This document shows positions 44,336 to 52,903 of a stretch of 64,000 bases of DNA, piece by piece; positions within the stretch are counted from its first letter, which is position 1; each line of letters begins with the position of its first letter. The stretch is taken from positions 1 through 64,000 of the forward strand of contig NZ_JAUSRE010000018.1 of NCBI RefSeq assembly GCF_030811655.1, given 5' to 3'. The notes below the pieces were generated by a model. The model did not search any database. It was not told the DNA's origin and saw nothing but the letters and a program-made list of their open reading frames with translations. The DNA is from Pseudarthrobacter enclensis (GTDB taxonomy: Bacteria; Actinomycetota; Actinomycetes; Actinomycetales; Micrococcaceae). A program made the translations under genes and the position numbers.

Positions 44336-46312
44336 TTAGCCGAGCAGTTTGCGCTGGCGTGACTTGTGGTCGACGTACGTCTGGAAGGCCTGCATGGTGG
44401 ATTCCAGTTCGGAAACCTGGGAGACGGGGACGTCCCACCAGGACTCGGAGGACGGGGCGTCCAGGAGCGGATCGGACTCGACGTGGATCAGGATCGGACC
44501 TGTGCCCTCGGGGGCGGCCTTGGCGTCGCGGATGGCCTGCTCGAGTTCGGCGATGACCTTCTCCCCGGGTTCGATCCGGATGACCTTCACGCCGAGGGAC
44601 TGGGCGTTCAGTGCCAGGTCCACGGGCAGGGTCTCGCCGTCGTCGAAGCTGTGCTGTTCCTCGTCCAGCGCCCGGTACTTCGTGCCGAAGCGCTGCGAAC
44701 CGACGGATTCAGACAAAGAGCCGATGGAGGCGTAGCCGTGGTTCTGGATCAGGACCACGATCAGCTTGATGCGTTCGGCGACGGCGGTGACCAGTTCGGT
44801 GTGCATCATGAGGTAGGAGCCGTCCCCCACCATCACGACGACGTCCCGCACCTGTCCGCCTGACGCGCCGGCCGCCGTCGTGCTTGTCGCTTCGGCGATC
44901 GCTGCGCGCTTGACGCCCAGGCCCCCGGGGATTTCGTAGCCCATGCAGGAGTAGGCGTACTCCACGTGGTAGCCGAACGGGTCGCGGACCCGCCACATCT
45001 TGTGCAGGTCCCCGGGCAGCGAACCCGCCGCGCAGATGACGACGTCGCGGGCGTCCATGGCCCGGTTGGTGGCGCCGATGATCTCGTTCTGCGCCGGCAG
45101 CGGGGTGTAGCGGGTGTCGAAGGCCTCGTCCACGGTGGCGTTCCAGCGCTTCTTCTCCGCCGCGACCTTCTGCTCCAGGTCCGCGCCTACACGGTAACCG
45201 CCCTGGGCTGCGTTGAGCTTGACCAGGGCCTTGCGGGCGTCGGCCACGATCGGCAGCGCGGTGCCGTGCTTGTAGGCGTCGATCGGGGACACGTTGATGT
45301 TCACGAACTTCACGTCCGGGTTCTGGAACGCGGTCCGGGACGCGGTGGTGAAGTCCTCGTAGCGGGTGCCGATGCCGATGATCAGGTCCGCTTCGGCGGC
45401 GATGGCGTTGGCCGCCGTCGTGCCCGTGGAGCCGATGGCGCCCAGGGAGAACTCGTGATCCCAGGGGAGCACGCCGACGCCGGCCTGGGTGTTGCCCACC
45501 GGAATCCCGGTCATCTCGGCGAACTTCGCGAGTTCGTCGTTGGCGTAGGCGTAGAGGACGCCGCCGCCGGCGATGATGAGCGGACGCTTCGCGGCGCGGA
45601 TGGCTGCGGCGGCGCGGGCGATGTCGTCGTCGTCAGCGTCGGGGCGGCGGATCCGCCACTCGCGTTCGGCCAGGAACTCGGCGGGGACGTCGAACGCTTC
45701 GGCTTGGACGTCCTGCGGCAGGGAGATGGTCACCGCGCCGGTCTCGGCGGGGTCGGTGAGGACGCGCAGGCCGTTGTGGAACGCGGAGAACAACTGCTCC
45801 GGCCGGTTCACGCGGTCAAAGAACTTGGACAACGGCCGGAACGCGTCGTTGACGGTGACGTCGTAGGCGTAGGGCTGCTCCAGCTGCTGCAGCACGGGGT
45901 CGGCGGCGCGGGTAGCGAATGTATCGCTCGGCAGCAGCAGCACGGGCAGCCGGTTGGTGGTGGCCAGTGCCGCGCCGGTCAGCAGGTTCGACGAACCCGG
46001 CCCAATGGAGGTGCTGACCGCGTAGGTCTGGCGGCGACGGGTGTGCCGGGCGTACCCGACGGCCTGGTGGACCTGGGCCTGTTCGTTCCGGCCCTGGTAG
46101 TACGGCATCAGGGCGGGGTCCTGCTGCTGGTACTGCTTCAGCGCCTGGCCCACGCCGGCCACGTTGCCGTGCCCGAAGATCCCGAAGGTGCCGGGAATGA
46201 GCCGCTCACGGTAGTCAACGCCGCCCACCGTGTCCACGGTGTACTGCCGGGAGAGGTATTCGACGACGGCCTGCGCCACCGTCATTCTGCGTGTTCCTGT
46301 TGTTGTGGCCAT
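44336..46312 (-). CDS. iolD: 3D-(3,5/4)-trihydroxycyclohexane-1,2-dione hydrolase
   Basis: A 658-residue TPP-dependent enzyme that opens the ring of the diketo-inositol intermediate to 5-deoxy-glucuronate. TVDTVGGVDYRERLIPGTFGIFGHGNVAG at the N terminus is characteristic of IolD, and the TPP-binding GDGSYLMMHTEL lies in the C-terminal domain. Its start is two bases after the aldolase gene ends, and iolA follows after 32 bases, so translation is probably coupled. Length is normal for the family. Confidence 0.95.
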   Translation of the reverse strand: MATTTGTRRMTVAQAVVEYLSRQYTVDTVGGVDYRERLIPGTFGIFGHGNVAGVGQALKQYQQQDPALMPYYQGRNEQAQVHQAVGYARHTRRRQTYAVSTSIGPGSSNLLTGAALATTNRLPVLLLPSDTFATRAADPVLQQLEQPYAYDVTVNDAFRPLSKFFDRVNRPEQLFSAFHNGLRVLTDPAETGAVTISLPQDVQAEAFDVPAEFLAEREWRIRRPDADDDDIARAAAAIRAAKRPLIIAGGGVLYAYANDELAKFAEMTGIPVGNTQAGVGVLPWDHEFSLGAIGSTGTTAANAIAAEADLIIGIGTRYEDFTTASRTAFQNPDVKFVNINVSPIDAYKHGTALPIVADARKALVKLNAAQGGYRVGADLEQKVAAEKKRWNATVDEAFDTRYTPLPAQNEIIGATNRAMDARDVVICAAGSLPGDLHKMWRVRDPFGYHVEYAYSCMGYEIPGGLGVKRAAIAEATSTTAAGASGGQVRDVVVMVGDGSYLMMHTELVTAVAERIKLIVVLIQNHGYASIGSLSESVGSQRFGTKYRALDEEQHSFDDGETLPVDLALNAQSLGVKVIRIEPGEKVIAELEQAIRDAKAAPEGTGPILIHVESDPLLDAPSSESWWDVPVSQVSELESTMQAFQTYVDHKSRQRKLLG

Positions 46313-46314
46313 GG

Positions 46315-47253
46315 CTAGTTCTCCAGGAGTTCTGTGGTGTGGTGCAGGAGCGAAGCTGCCGCGGCGACGGCGCCGGCGACGTCCCCGTCTGCGGGGTAGA
46401 GCAGGGTCCGGCCCACCGTGAGGCCCTGCACGCCGGGCAGGGCCAGCGCGGCACCCCAGGTGGCGAAGACCTCGTCCTGGGACCCGTCCGGGTCACCGCC
46501 CAACAGGACGGTGGGCATGGTGGTGGCAGCCATGACCCGTTCCATCTCCGCGACGACCGGCAGCTTCATCCAGGTGTAAGCGCTGGTGGAACCCAGGCCC
46601 TCGGCGATCGCGATGGACTTGATCACGGCGTTGGGAGACAGGTCGTTGCGGACCCGCCCGTTCTCACGGACCGACAGGAACGGCTCCACCATCGCGATCA
46701 GCTTCCGTTCGGCCAGGGAGTCGATGGAACGTGCCGTGGCCTCCAGGGTGGCAACCGTGTCCGGGTCGCCCAGGCAGATCCGGGTCAGCATCTTCCCGCC
46801 ATCCGCGCCCAAGGCCTCCAAAGCGGCGGCAGTGTGGCCCGTGAACCGGTCATCGAACTCGTTGACCAACCCGGCCAGGCCGCCGCGGTTCATGGAACCG
46901 AACAGGAGCTTGCCGTCCAGGGCACCCAGCAGGAGCAGGTCATCCATGATGTCCGGGGAGGCCAGCACACCATCAACGGCAGGGTTCGCCAACGCGATCT
47001 GGAGGCGGTCCAGCAACTGCCGGCGGTCCGCCATCGCCACAGGATCGGAACCGACAGCCAGGGCGCCGCGGGCCGGGTGGTCAGCGGCGACAATGAAGTT
47101 CTGCCGGCCTGCCTTAAGGCCCGGGTGGCGGCGGCGTGCCTTCGCGGCGCGGGCCACCGCGCCTGGGTCTTCGAGACGGATGATGCTCAGGTGCTCATAG
47201 CGGCGCGGGTCATCATCCACGGCATTGTTCGACGCTAAAGGTGTGAGGGTCAC
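46315..47253 (-). CDS. Cgl0158-type (beta/alpha)8 aldolase, probable IolJ substitute
   Basis: A 312-residue class I-type aldolase barrel of the DeoC/LacD-related Cgl0158 family. It shows FIVAADHPARGAL near residues 53-65 and TSAYTWMKLP with a candidate Schiff-base Lys near 225. No IolJ of the fructose-bisphosphate aldolase class II type is present, so this protein probably cleaves 5-dehydro-2-deoxygluconate 6-phosphate to dihydroxyacetone phosphate and malonate semialdehyde. It overlaps iolC by four bases (ATGA) and is followed two bases later by iolD. Confidence 0.78.
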   Translation of the reverse strand: MTLTPLASNNAVDDDPRRYEHLSIIRLEDPGAVARAAKARRRHPGLKAGRQNFIVAADHPARGALAVGSDPVAMADRRQLLDRLQIALANPAVDGVLASPDIMDDLLLLGALDGKLLFGSMNRGGLAGLVNEFDDRFTGHTAAALEALGADGGKMLTRICLGDPDTVATLEATARSIDSLAERKLIAMVEPFLSVRENGRVRNDLSPNAVIKSIAIAEGLGSTSAYTWMKLPVVAEMERVMAATTMPTVLLGGDPDGSQDEVFATWGAALALPGVQGLTVGRTLLYPADGDVAGAVAAAASLLHHTTELLEN

Positions 47254-48260
47254 AGTGCTGCTCCTTCGGTGGCAAGCTGAACGGTGCCGGGTACGGCGCG
47301 GCCGCGTTCGGCCAGCAGCGAGGTGACCTCGTCCGGCGTCGGCATCGCATCCGCGCAGGACAGGCGGGAGGCCACAATCGCGCCCGCGGCGTTGGCATAG
47401 TCCAGGACCTGGGCCAGCGGCCAGCCGGACAGCAGCCCGTGGCAGAATGCGCCGCCAAAGGAATCGCCGGCACCCAGTCCGTTTAGGGTTTCCACCGGCA
47501 CGGGCGCGGAAACCACGCGCTCCGTACGGGTCTTCGCCATCACGCCCTCCGGACCGAGCTTGACGACGGCGATTTCCACGCCGGCCACCAGCAACCGGTC
47601 CGCCTGCTCATCCGGCGTCCCCTCACCGACGGCGACGGCGCATTCCTTGTCATTGCCGATGGCGACCGTGACGTGCGGCAGGATCTTGGCGACCTCGGCA
47701 CGGGCCTCTTCCTCGGAGGCCCAGAACATGGGGCGGTAGTCCAGGTCCAGGACGGTGAACTGTCCCTCGGCAAGTTCGGTCCGGGGACGGGCCTCGTGCG
47801 CGGCGATGTGGGCGGACCGGGACGGTTCCTGGGACAGGCCGGTCACCGTGGACCAGAAAATCCCCGCCTTCCGGATGGCGTCCAGGTCCAGCTCTTCGGC
47901 CTTGATCTGCAGGTCCGGAGCGGTGGGAAACCGGCCGTAGAAGTACAGCGGGAACTCATCGGTGGCCGGCTTGATCGCACAAAACGTCGCCGGCGTCTGC
48001 AGGCCGGCGACCGGCGTCACGAACGAATCGTCCACATTGAACCTGCGCAGTTCGCGATGCAGGTACGCACCGAAGGGATCATCCCCAGTCCGGGTGATGA
48101 CGCCGGTCCGGCGGCCGTGCCGGGCAGCGGCGACGGCGACATTCGACGGTGAACCACCCAGGTATTTGCCGAAGGACTCGACGTCCTCCAGGCCAACCCC
48201 GATGTCGTTCGGGTAGATATCAACGCTGATGCGCCCGATCGTAAGAAGCTCGTGGGTCAC
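47250..48260 (-). CDS. iolC: 5-dehydro-2-deoxygluconokinase
   Basis: A 336-residue PfkB/ribokinase-family sugar kinase that phosphorylates 5-dehydro-2-deoxygluconate. N-terminal LLTIGRISVDIYP, the substrate motif GGSPSNVAVAAARHG and the C-terminal catalytic LNGLGAGDSFGGAF (general base Asp in GAGD) are clear. Start is GTG at 48260; the upstream in-frame extension runs through the promoter. It is the first gene of the minus-strand iol operon iolC-aldolase-iolD-iolA-iolE-like-iolG, and probably the transporter. Confidence 0.93.
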   Translation of the reverse strand: MTHELLTIGRISVDIYPNDIGVGLEDVESFGKYLGGSPSNVAVAAARHGRRTGVITRTGDDPFGAYLHRELRRFNVDDSFVTPVAGLQTPATFCAIKPATDEFPLYFYGRFPTAPDLQIKAEELDLDAIRKAGIFWSTVTGLSQEPSRSAHIAAHEARPRTELAEGQFTVLDLDYRPMFWASEEEARAEVAKILPHVTVAIGNDKECAVAVGEGTPDEQADRLLVAGVEIAVVKLGPEGVMAKTRTERVVSAPVPVETLNGLGAGDSFGGAFCHGLLSGWPLAQVLDYANAAGAIVASRLSCADAMPTPDEVTSLLAERGRAVPGTVQLATEGAAL

Positions 48261-48366
48261 GGGAATCGTGGACCTTTCTTGTGTGGAACTCGAGTCCTTT
48301 GAGGGGCAGGAACTCCGGAACTGGCAGGCCGTGGTGTGGGCCACAGCACTACTCTGCACTAGTTCC

Positions 48367-48396
48367 AATGTCCTGTCAAAGGTTTGTACTGACATA
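48367..48396. promoter_or_regulatory. paired IolR-type operator before iolC
   Basis: Two back-to-back 15-mers: AATGTCCTGTCAAAG on plus (48367-48381) and TATGTCAGTACAAAC on minus (48396-48382). They match the sites before gntR and the tautomerase gene. A perfect minus-strand -35 TTGACA (48378-48373) lies inside the first copy. Confidence 0.6.
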
Positions 48397-48446
48397 CTTA
48401 CAACAAGCGTTTGAGGTGCCCATCCCCAACGAATGGGTGCGCCACT

Positions 48447-48851
48447 TTACTTCTTGGGCACAGCCAATTCGCCGGTGACGTACTGGGCGCGGCCGAATCC
48501 AAATGACCAGTCGCCGGCCGTGTTTTCGATATAGCCAATGAAGACGTCCTCGCCGGCAACCCCCACGCGGGCCAGCTTTTCGGCGACAGCGGCAAAGAGC
48601 CGCTGCTTGGCCTCTAGCGAACGGCCGCCCTGCGTAAAGATCTGGATCATGACCACACCGTCGGCGCGTTCGAACCCCAGTCCCGCATCCTGGGCGAAAA
48701 TCCGTCCCTGCGGGTGCTCGGTGAGGATGTGGAAGTAGTCGCGTTCCGGAATTCCATATTCGGCGAGGATGGCGTCATGGATTCCGCGGCTCAGCTGCTG
48801 CAGTTCCAAGGACGTGCGTCCTTCGTTGACATCAATGCGGACCAGCGGCAT
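48447..48851 (-). CDS. tautomerase family protein
   Basis: A 134-residue protein of the 4-oxalocrotonate tautomerase superfamily. After Met removal the catalytic Pro would be N-terminal (MPLVRIDVNEGR). The length fits the two-repeat or MIF-like members, which tautomerise or dehalogenate small oxo acids. ATG at 48851 follows GAGGGAG. It lies upstream of the iol operon and shares its operator-like element (48872-48886), so it may act on an inositol-derived oxo compound; that is inference. Confidence 0.82.
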   Translation of the reverse strand: MPLVRIDVNEGRTSLELQQLSRGIHDAILAEYGIPERDYFHILTEHPQGRIFAQDAGLGFERADGVVMIQIFTQGGRSLEAKQRLFAAVAEKLARVGVAGEDVFIGYIENTAGDWSFGFGRAQYVTGELAVPKK

Positions 48852-48871
48852 GAAAGTTTCTCCCTCAACTA

Positions 48872-48886
48872 GTTTGTCCTGACATA
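48872..48886 (-). promoter_or_regulatory. IolR-type site before the tautomerase gene
   Basis: Minus-strand TATGTCAGGACAAAC matches the iolC site at 48396-48382 at 14 of 15 bases. It lies 21-35 bases before the tautomerase ATG. A 6-bp inverted repeat GTCCTG/CAGGAC (48876-48881 and 48895-48900) overlaps it. Confidence 0.55.
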
Positions 48887-48955
48887 ATAACAAACAGGAC
48901 CTGAGGGGGGACAAGACCCCTTGAAAGGGAACAGCAACGGGGTTACGCTTAATCA

Positions 48956-48969
48956 ATCAATAAGTTGAT
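48956..48969. promoter_or_regulatory. ArsR-type operator
   Basis: ATCAA-N4-TTGAT, with flanking copies AATCAA at 48951-48956 and TTGATT at 48981-48986. It lies 29-42 bases before the ArsR start and fits ArsR/SmtB autorepression. Confidence 0.55.
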
Positions 48970-48997
48970 AAACAAGAAGGTTGATTAGGGGCTCGAC

Positions 48998-49354
48998 ATG
49001 ACTGATAACGCCGAGCTGGACTCAGCGTTCCTGGCCTTGGCCGTCCCAGTCCGCCGCAGCATCATCGCCCGTTTGAGCCGGGGGCCGGCCACGGTCAATG
49101 AGTTGGCGGAACCCTTCGAGATTTCCAAGCAGGCAGTCTCGAAGCACATCCAGGTACTCGAGCAGGCGCAGCTGGTGACTCGCACCAGGGATGCCCAGCG
49201 CAGGCCCGTCCACCTGAACCCCGCACGGCTGGAGGCGCTCACTGCCTGGATTGACCAGTACCGGTTGGTCCGCGAGGAGCAGTTCCGCAGCCTCGATGCC
49301 GTGCTTGAATCCAGCGCCGGGCAAACGGCGCCAACGGCAAAGGAAGACAAATGA
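48998..49354 (+). CDS. ArsR family transcriptional regulator
   Basis: A 118-residue winged-helix regulator (VPVRRSIIARLSRGPATVNELAEPFEISKQAVSKHIQVLEQAQLVTR, residues ~14-60). It lacks the CxC metal-binding motif of arsenic or cadmium sensors, so it is of the non-metal type that pairs with SRPBCC proteins. Its stop overlaps the next gene's ATG by four bases. The operator-like repeat at 48956-48969 suggests autoregulation. Confidence 0.9.
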   Translation: MTDNAELDSAFLALAVPVRRSIIARLSRGPATVNELAEPFEISKQAVSKHIQVLEQAQLVTRTRDAQRRPVHLNPARLEALTAWIDQYRLVREEQFRSLDAVLESSAGQTAPTAKEDK

Positions 49355-49833
49355 GCAATCCACTGAAAATTACGGCGCCGGAAGGGCTCCCCTACATCGA
49401 CTTCGAGCGGGAGTTCGACTTTCCAGTGGCGGATGTGTTCCGCGCCCACAAGGACCCCGAATTGGTGGCCCAATGGCTGGGACCGCGGGGCATGAAGATG
49501 GAGATGGACCACTACGATTTCCGCACCGGCGGGAGCTACCGGTACATCCACACCGGCCCCGACGGGGTGCCGTACGAGTTCCGGGGAATCTTCCACACGG
49601 TGCGCGAGAACGAGTTTGCCCTGCAGACTTTCGAGTTTGGCGGCTATCCGGATTCGGTCAGCCTGGAGTCCATGACCTTTGAGGAGCTCGACGGCGGCCG
49701 GTGCCGGTTGCGGGGCCACGCCATGTACCAGAGCATGGAGGCGCGGGACGGCATGCTGCACTCAGGCATGGAAGGCGGCATGTCCGAAGGCTACGAGCGG
49801 CTGGATGAACTCCTGGCGGGCGCGTCGGCCTGA
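49351..49833 (+). CDS. SRPBCC/AHSA1 domain protein
   Basis: A 160-residue protein of the Aha1 C-terminal-like/START superfamily. Typical segments are REFDFPVADVFRAHKDPELVAQWLGPRG near residues 20-47 and the late SEGYERLDELLA. The fold forms a ligand cavity, but the ligand is unknown. The ArsR-SRPBCC pair with a four-base overlap is common in actinobacteria. Its 3' end overlaps the opposite-strand triosephosphate isomerase-like gene by 43 bases. Confidence 0.88.
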   Translation: MSNPLKITAPEGLPYIDFEREFDFPVADVFRAHKDPELVAQWLGPRGMKMEMDHYDFRTGGSYRYIHTGPDGVPYEFRGIFHTVRENEFALQTFEFGGYPDSVSLESMTFEELDGGRCRLRGHAMYQSMEARDGMLHSGMEGGMSEGYERLDELLAGASA

Positions 49834-50612
49834 CGCAGGAGGAGGGCTTCGTCCAGTACGCGGCCCAGGTTCGCGGCGTCGTGGGCAAATCGGCCCAGGA
49901 AGAGTCCGTCCGCAGCCGGCAGTTGGGGAAGCAGCCCCGGCCCCGCGCTGCCGCCGTAGATGAGGGGGCAGTCCGGACCCAGCTCGGCACGGATCTGCGC
50001 CAGGACGGCGTTGACATGCTTCGGCGGGGCCGGCTCCTGCGCCCCGATGGCCCACACCGGTTCGTAGGCCAGAACCAGGCGGCGCAGCAAGCCAGAGTCG
50101 CCGCCGGTTGCAGCACGGACCTGCTCCACGCAAAAGGCGGCGGCTGCTCCGGCGTCGATCCTCTCCGGCTCCCCAATGCAGAGCAGCGGGGTGAGTGATT
50201 GCCCGACGGCGGCACGCACCTTGCGTGCCACCACGGCGTCGTCCTCACCGAAGAGTTTGCGCCTTTCGGCATGGCCTATCTCGACGAGTGAGACGCCGAG
50301 TTCGGCCAGCATCCCGGGGCTGACTTCCCCGGTGAGCGGCCCGTCCCCCCACGCGCAGTTCTGCGCGCCGAGGAGTACCGGCGAGCCGGCCAGGATGCGG
50401 GTGGCAGGCTCGAGGACCGGGAAGGACGGGATGACGAAGACCCGGATGGGGGAATCCTGGACGCCGGAGCCCGTACCCAGTCCCGGCCTGTCATCGACAA
50501 TGGAACGCACCTCCGACAGCCAGCGAAGGCTCGCCTGGTACCCCATGTACATCTTGGTGCTGACACCGATGTAGAGGGGTCCGTTGCCTGTGCTGCTGCC
50601 GGAGGTGCTCAT
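49791..50612 (-). CDS. atypical triosephosphate isomerase, probable tetrulose-phosphate isomerase
   Basis: A 273-residue TIM-family protein. The catalytic His is in EIGHAERRKLFGE (near 114) and Glu in AYEPVWAIG (near 183). The usual N-x-K motif reads STK (Lys20), so the Asn is lost, and GHSERR has Ala for Ser. These changes, the clipped N terminus and the surrounding kinase and RpiB genes suggest an LerI/EryH-type enzyme (L-erythrulose 1-phosphate to D-erythrulose 4-phosphate), not the glycolytic isomerase. It is the last gene of the operon from 57117. ATG follows AAGGAAA. Confidence 0.78.
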   Translation of the reverse strand: MSTSGSSTGNGPLYIGVSTKMYMGYQASLRWLSEVRSIVDDRPGLGTGSGVQDSPIRVFVIPSFPVLEPATRILAGSPVLLGAQNCAWGDGPLTGEVSPGMLAELGVSLVEIGHAERRKLFGEDDAVVARKVRAAVGQSLTPLLCIGEPERIDAGAAAAFCVEQVRAATGGDSGLLRRLVLAYEPVWAIGAQEPAPPKHVNAVLAQIRAELGPDCPLIYGGSAGPGLLPQLPAADGLFLGRFAHDAANLGRVLDEALLLRQADAPARSSSSRS

Positions 50613-50640
50613 GGTTTCCTTGCCTGGATGGGGGGACGGC

Positions 50641-51987
50641 TCAGTCGAGCAGGTCGTCGGCCTTGTTCTTGAACCGCTTGGTGGCGTACATCATCGCGGC
50701 GGCCACGAACGGCAGGACACCCAGCGCGTAGACACCCATGGAGCCGGTGGGCGATTGGGTTGCCTCGTTGACGGCAGTCCGGAGGATCGGCGCCACGAAG
50801 CCGCCCAGGTTACCCAGCGAGTTGATCAGGCCGATGCCGGCTGCGGCGGCTGAACCGGCGAGGAACGCTGTGGGATAGGACCACACCACCGGTCCGACGG
50901 CCAGGAAGCTGCAGACAGCCAGGGTTATGAAGATCATGCCCAGGAACGGCTGGTGGTTTGTGCCCGCCCAGGCCGAGCCGAAGATGCACAGGCCGGTGGA
51001 GATGAACAGGATGGTGCCGAACTTGCGGCGCTTGGCCACCGTGTCCGCGGCCTTGCCGATGAAGTAGCAGGCGAAGATGCCGAAGAACCACGGCACGGCG
51101 ATCAGCAGGCCGACGGCGAGCCCCACCTTCTGTCCGGTCAACGACGATACCTGCTGCGGCAGGAAGAACGTCACGCCGTAGACGGCGATCTGCAGGCAGA
51201 AGTAGATCAGGGTGAAGTACCAGACGCGGCCGTTGCGCAGGGCCGCGAGGATGCCGCGCGGGCCGTGCTCGTCCTTGACGGTGTCCTCCAGCGCCATGAC
51301 TTCCTTCAGCGCGTATTTCTCGTCTTTGCTGAGGAACTTGGCCTTCTCCGGGCCATTGATCAGGAAGAAGAACGCCGCAATGCCTGCCAGCACGGCCAGC
51401 ATGCCTTCGACGAAGAACATGACCTGCCACCCGCGCAGGCCGGGCACCTGGTCACCGATGTTAATCAGCCAACCGGAGAGCGGGTTGCCAATCATCTGGG
51501 AGAAGGGCTGAGCCAGGTAGAAGATGGCGAACATCTGCACGCGGACCTTGTTGGGGAACCACTCTGCGAGGTACATGATCACGCCGGGGAACAGGCCGGC
51601 TTCGGTCACGCCCAGCAGGAACCGAAGGACCACGAACGAGGTCTCACCCTGGACGAAGGCGAAGCACGCGGAGACGATGCCCCAGGTGATCGCAATCCGG
51701 GCCAGCCAGATCTTGGCGCCCACCTTCTTGAGGAGCAGGTTGCTGGGGATTTCAAAGATGGCGTAGCCGATGAAGAAGATGCCTGCGCCCAGGGCGAAGG
51801 CTGCGGCGGACACTCCCTTGTCCGTTCCCAGGGCCGCCTCGGCAAAGCCGACGTTGGTGCGGTCAAGGAACGAAACGACGTAGAGGATAACCAGCATCGG
51901 CATGAGCCGGCGGGCCGCCTTGTAAATCGCGGACTTCAGGACCGGACGGGCCAGAAGCTCCTTGGATGTTGCGGTGGTTTCTGACAC
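50641..51987 (-). CDS. MFS permease, anion:cation symporter family
   Basis: A 448-residue, 12-helix transporter of the ACS group (phthalate, tartrate, glucarate and galactonate permeases). FLDRTNVGFAEAALGTD in helix 1-2 and the segment RFLLGVTEAGLFPGVIMYLAEWFPN are the family signatures. ACS members usually take up sugar acids or other organic acids, which hints that the cluster substrate is an acid. It follows the SDR gene after about 100 bases and precedes the isomerase by 28. Confidence 0.88.
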   Translation of the reverse strand: MSETTATSKELLARPVLKSAIYKAARRLMPMLVILYVVSFLDRTNVGFAEAALGTDKGVSAAAFALGAGIFFIGYAIFEIPSNLLLKKVGAKIWLARIAITWGIVSACFAFVQGETSFVVLRFLLGVTEAGLFPGVIMYLAEWFPNKVRVQMFAIFYLAQPFSQMIGNPLSGWLINIGDQVPGLRGWQVMFFVEGMLAVLAGIAAFFFLINGPEKAKFLSKDEKYALKEVMALEDTVKDEHGPRGILAALRNGRVWYFTLIYFCLQIAVYGVTFFLPQQVSSLTGQKVGLAVGLLIAVPWFFGIFACYFIGKAADTVAKRRKFGTILFISTGLCIFGSAWAGTNHQPFLGMIFITLAVCSFLAVGPVVWSYPTAFLAGSAAAAGIGLINSLGNLGGFVAPILRTAVNEATQSPTGSMGVYALGVLPFVAAAMMYATKRFKNKADDLLD

Positions 51988-52088
51988 AACACTCTCCTTC
52001 GAGTGGTGACGTTGGTGGTGCCCCGCAGGCCGGCGGCCGGCGGGTTTTGGATGGCGCCTGCTTTCCTGACAGCGGAAGGCGGGTGCCG

Positions 52089-52856
52089 TTAGTGCATGTA
52101 CAGGCCGCCGTCGACGTTCAGCGTCTGGCCGGAGATGTAACCGGCGTCCTCGCCGATAAGGAAGGAAATGGCCGCCGCGACATCCCGGGTGGTGCCCACG
52201 CGGTTCACCACGAGGTCCTTCACCAGCTCATCCTTGCGTTCCTCGCTGAGGGTGCCGCCCATGATGTCCGTATCGATCGGGCCCGGCGAGATGGCGTTGA
52301 CGGTGATGTCGTACTCGCCCAGTTCGCGGGCGGTGGCACGGGTCAGGCCGATGACGCCCGCCTTCGCCACGGAGTACGGGGTTTTGCTGAAGGTTCCGCC
52401 GCCGCGCTGCGCCGAGACGGAGGAGATGTTGACGATCCTGCCGAGCCGGTTCTTCGCCATGGACTCGGCGGCCCGGCGCGTGGCGTAGTGGACGCCGTTC
52501 ATGTTGATGTTGACCACGCGGTCCCACTCGGCCCCGTCGAGTTCCAGGTAGGGAACCGGGGAGCTGACCCCCGCGATGTTCGCGAGCGCCACCAGCTGGG
52601 GCAGTTCGGCCTCAATTTCGTCGATGGCGGAGCGGACGGACGCCTCGTCACCGATGTTGGCCCCGGCGCCGTGGGCTTTGACGCCGTGCTTTTCGGCCAG
52701 TTCCCTGGCGAGATTCTTGCTGGCCGCGTCATCGAGGTCGATCACGCCGATGTTCCAGCCGCGCTCGGCAAGGTAGTCGGCGGTGGCACGGCCGATGCCG
52801 CGTTCGGAGACGGCACCGGTAACGATGACGGTGCGGTCTACGGGAAATGCTGTCAT
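52089..52856 (-). CDS. short-chain dehydrogenase/reductase
   Basis: A 255-residue classical SDR. The cofactor motif is TGAVSERGIGRATA (residues ~10-23), with NIAG near 90, Ser and YSVAK as the active site near 144-162, and PGPIDTDIMGG following. Asp after beta-2 (VIDLDD) suggests NAD. ATG at 52856 follows AAGGAAC. Closely resembles the second SDR 58055-58831. It probably oxidises a polyol or sugar acid in the C4 cluster. Confidence 0.88.
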   Translation of the reverse strand: MTAFPVDRTVIVTGAVSERGIGRATADYLAERGWNIGVIDLDDAASKNLARELAEKHGVKAHGAGANIGDEASVRSAIDEIEAELPQLVALANIAGVSSPVPYLELDGAEWDRVVNINMNGVHYATRRAAESMAKNRLGRIVNISSVSAQRGGGTFSKTPYSVAKAGVIGLTRATARELGEYDITVNAISPGPIDTDIMGGTLSEERKDELVKDLVVNRVGTTRDVAAAISFLIGEDAGYISGQTLNVDGGLYMH

Positions 52857-52903
52857 GAAGTGTTCCTTTGTATGGAGGGTCGGCGCGCTGCAGTCCAAAA
52901 AGC

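Noticed and set aside
42825..46318. Two long plus-strand frames of 497 and 450 codons
   Set aside because: Antisense to iolA and iolD; extreme Gly/Asp/Val/His content without motifs.
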